A DNA stretch of 6,818 nt, taken from contig JAABSS010000028.1 of the NCBI GenBank assembly GCA_011390235.1, positions 1 through 6,818 on the forward strand, given 5' to 3'. The DNA comes from Desulfotignum sp. (GTDB taxonomy: Bacteria > Desulfobacterota > Desulfobacteria > Desulfobacterales > Desulfobacteraceae). A program made the position numbers and the translations under genes. Positions 5,450-6,818 of this stretch are shown in pieces (the stretch's first letter is position 1; every line of letters starts with the position of its first letter). Under the pieces are notes generated by a model, which did no database searches, had not been told where the DNA came from, and was given only the letters and a program-made list of their open reading frames with translations.

Positions 5450-6433
5450 ATGGCACATAACATACACTACAAATTGCCGTCAGTTACCCATACCCGGAAT
5501 AAAAAAATTCGTAAAGTGGGATTTGAACTTGAATTTACCGGCCTTGATCTTAACCAGACAACCGCTGTGGTAGAACAGGTGTTTTCCGCAAAACGCACCA
5601 GTGAATCTCCTGCTGCATGCGTGGTATCGGTCCAGGGGCTGGGAGATTTTACCATTGAACTGGACTGGCACTTTCTTAAAAAAATAGCGGTACAGCAGAA
5701 CCGGATTAGGTCGGGAGACTGGCTGGACCTGCTCAGCCAGGCAGCTGCCCTGCTGGTACCCATGGAAGTTGTCTGTCCGCCCATTGCCGTGTCCGACCTG
5801 GACCGTCTTGATCCTCTGGTCAGAGAATTGCGCCGGGCAGGGGCCAGGGGCACGGAAGACTCCATGATTGCCGCCTACGGTGTCCATATCAACACAGAGG
5901 TTCCCCACCTGGATGCGTCTTGTCTGTCCGGTTACCTGATGGCATTTTCCCTGCTGCAATGGTGGCTGGTGGATGCCCATCAGGTGGATTTTGCCCGCCG
6001 CATAAGCCCCTTTGTCGACCTGTATCCGGAAGCATATATTACACAATTGTTTTCCCGGACAGCACCGGACCTGAACCGGATCACAGATGATTACCTCCAG
6101 CACAATGCCAGCCGTAACCGGGCCCTTGACCTTTTGCCCCTGTTTGCCCATATAGATGCCGACCAGGTCATCAGGGCGGTTTCCGACACAAAAATCAAGG
6201 CCCGTCCGGCCTTTCATTACCGTTTACCCAACTGCCAGATCGATAAACCGGACTGGTCCCTGTCCCGCCCCTGGAACACCTGGTGGGTGGTGGAAGAACT
6301 GGCACAGCGGCCTGATGATCTGCAGGATCTCGGGCAGCAGTTTCTGGCCATGCACCGGCCGCTTCTGGGGGTTTCCCGCAACGACTGGACCGCATTGATG
6401 AGCATATGGCTGCAAGACCACGCATTGGCGTAA
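5450..6433 (+). CDS. Amidoligase family protein (glutamine-synthetase-like COOH-NH2 ligase)
   Basis: A 327-residue cytosolic enzyme of the amidoligase family (Amidoligase_2, PF12224), predicted to use ATP to join a carboxylate to an amine through an acyl phosphate, as glutamine synthetase and gamma-glutamylcysteine ligase do. Visible family motifs are VGFELEF (23-29) and FTIELDW (67-73), whose acidic residues should bind metal; EVVCPPI (106-112); AYGVHINTE (142-150); and the basic NASRNRALDLLPLF (219-232), with RPAFHYRLPNC (252-262) nearby. There is no signal peptide. The frame is open from a TTG at 5417, but ATG 5450 is preferred because the promoter would place the RNA start just before 5417. 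Its ribosome site is poor (AAAGAA only), so the start could be wrong. The gene overlaps the next one by 28 nt, which implies coupling. The substrate is unknown; the neighbour suggests a gamma-glutamyl or similar amide. Confidence 0.82.
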   Translation: MAHNIHYKLPSVTHTRNKKIRKVGFELEFTGLDLNQTTAVVEQVFSAKRTSESPAACVVSVQGLGDFTIELDWHFLKKIAVQQNRIRSGDWLDLLSQAAALLVPMEVVCPPIAVSDLDRLDPLVRELRRAGARGTEDSMIAAYGVHINTEVPHLDASCLSGYLMAFSLLQWWLVDAHQVDFARRISPFVDLYPEAYITQLFSRTAPDLNRITDDYLQHNASRNRALDLLPLFAHIDADQVIRAVSDTKIKARPAFHYRLPNCQIDKPDWSLSRPWNTWWVVEELAQRPDDLQDLGQQFLAMHRPLLGVSRNDWTALMSIWLQDHALA

Positions 6434-6818
6434 CCGGATCTTCCCGGCGTTGGGCACCTGCCTGGTGGTGTTCCAGAACAGCTTTGCAGCTGGCTGGAGC
6501 ATCCGCCCGGAGGATCAGTGTGAACCATGATATCAAGGATATGTCTCTGGATGCACTGATTATCGGCGGCGGCAATGATATCGCACCGGAACATTACAAA
6601 GGGGATCTGACCGCACCGGTGAAATTTGATCCGGAGCGGGACCTGCTGGAAATAAAATGGATAAAATATGCCCTGGAACATAACATTCCCCTGCTGGGGA
6701 TCTGCCGGGGGGCCCAGCTCATCAATGTGGTTCTGGGGGGCAACCTTTTTCAGGATATCCGGTCCCTGCGGCGCCTCACCCACAACCGGCCGGGACTTCT
6801 GCCCACCAAACATGTGTT
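6406..6818 (+). CDS. Gamma-glutamyl-gamma-aminobutyrate hydrolase family protein (peptidase C26), partial
   Basis: The first 137 codons of a class-I glutamine-amidotransferase-fold hydrolase; the gene continues beyond the window. Members such as PuuD hydrolyse gamma-glutamyl amides, releasing glutamate. Seen here are RIGVTGSSRRWAP (6-18), typical of the C26 N-terminus; LIIGGGNDIAPEHY (51-64), the usual GG-D-P-Y segment; FDPERD (74-79); and the nucleophile elbow LLGICRGAQLINVVLGGNLF (96-115) with catalytic Cys100. The catalytic His and Glu would lie downstream, off the end. The start ATG at 6406 lies inside the amidoligase gene in another frame (28-nt overlap), with a weak GATGAG (6398-6403) before it. 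The N-terminal sequence fits the family from this Met; the internal ATG at 6541 would cut off the first strands of the fold. An operon with an amidoligase is a recurring arrangement, consistent with hydrolysis or turnover of the ligase product. Confidence 0.85.
   Translation, partial: MAARPRIGVTGSSRRWAPAWWCSRTALQLAGASARRISVNHDIKDMSLDALIIGGGNDIAPEHYKGDLTAPVKFDPERDLLEIKWIKYALEHNIPLLGICRGAQLINVVLGGNLFQDIRSLRRLTHNRPGLLPTKHV

Noticed and set aside
1..6818. CRISPR array, tRNA, rRNA, insertion sequence or phage genes
   Set aside because: No regularly spaced repeats, no recognisable tRNA or rRNA segments, and no transposase or integrase motifs were seen on either strand.

Overview
The window looks like chromosomal DNA of a Gram-negative bacterium. 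It encodes an outer-membrane-type lipoprotein, a membrane-tethered or secreted disulfide (Dsb-type) protein and two exported DUF4139 proteins. Mid-range GC, this gene mix and a short AGCTAAA-type heptad repeat in a spacer fit a Desulfobacterota (Desulfobacteraceae-like) genome. That placement is inference: there is no rRNA or marker gene here.

Layout. At the left edge (to 455, + strand) lies a small lipoprotein gene, probably cut by the window start. It converges on a minus-strand block running from 4751 down to 489. In transcription order this block holds a TrmO/TsaA-family tRNA methyltransferase (4751-4275), two tandem overlapping DUF4139 paralogues (4216-2837 and 2867-1629), a 123-bp spacer with five heptad repeats inside an inverted repeat, and a DsbC/G-like thioredoxin-fold protein (1505-489).

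From 4752 to 5449 there is no confident long gene, but the stretch is dense in structure. It contains a 12-bp hairpin whose loop pairs with the bases just before a T7 run (4876-4919), a 153-nt imperfect palindrome closed by a perfect 16-bp stem (5105-5257), a second hairpin (5317-5349) and a sigma70-like promoter (5376-5406). The 3' arm of the 16-bp stem contains an AGGAG Shine-Dalgarno placed correctly for a GTG that opens a 40-codon ORF (5257-5379). The structure would therefore hide that ribosome site. This is the most intriguing unexplained signal.

At the right is a plus-strand operon: an amidoligase of the glutamine-synthetase-like COOH-NH2 ligase family (5450-6433), overlapping by 28 nt a class-I glutamine-amidotransferase-fold gamma-glutamyl hydrolase (peptidase C26, PuuD-like) that runs off the window end. 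The C26 gene has no stop codon in the window, so a simple ORF scan misses it. The pair suggests making and breaking a gamma-glutamyl-type amide; the substrate cannot be read from the sequence.
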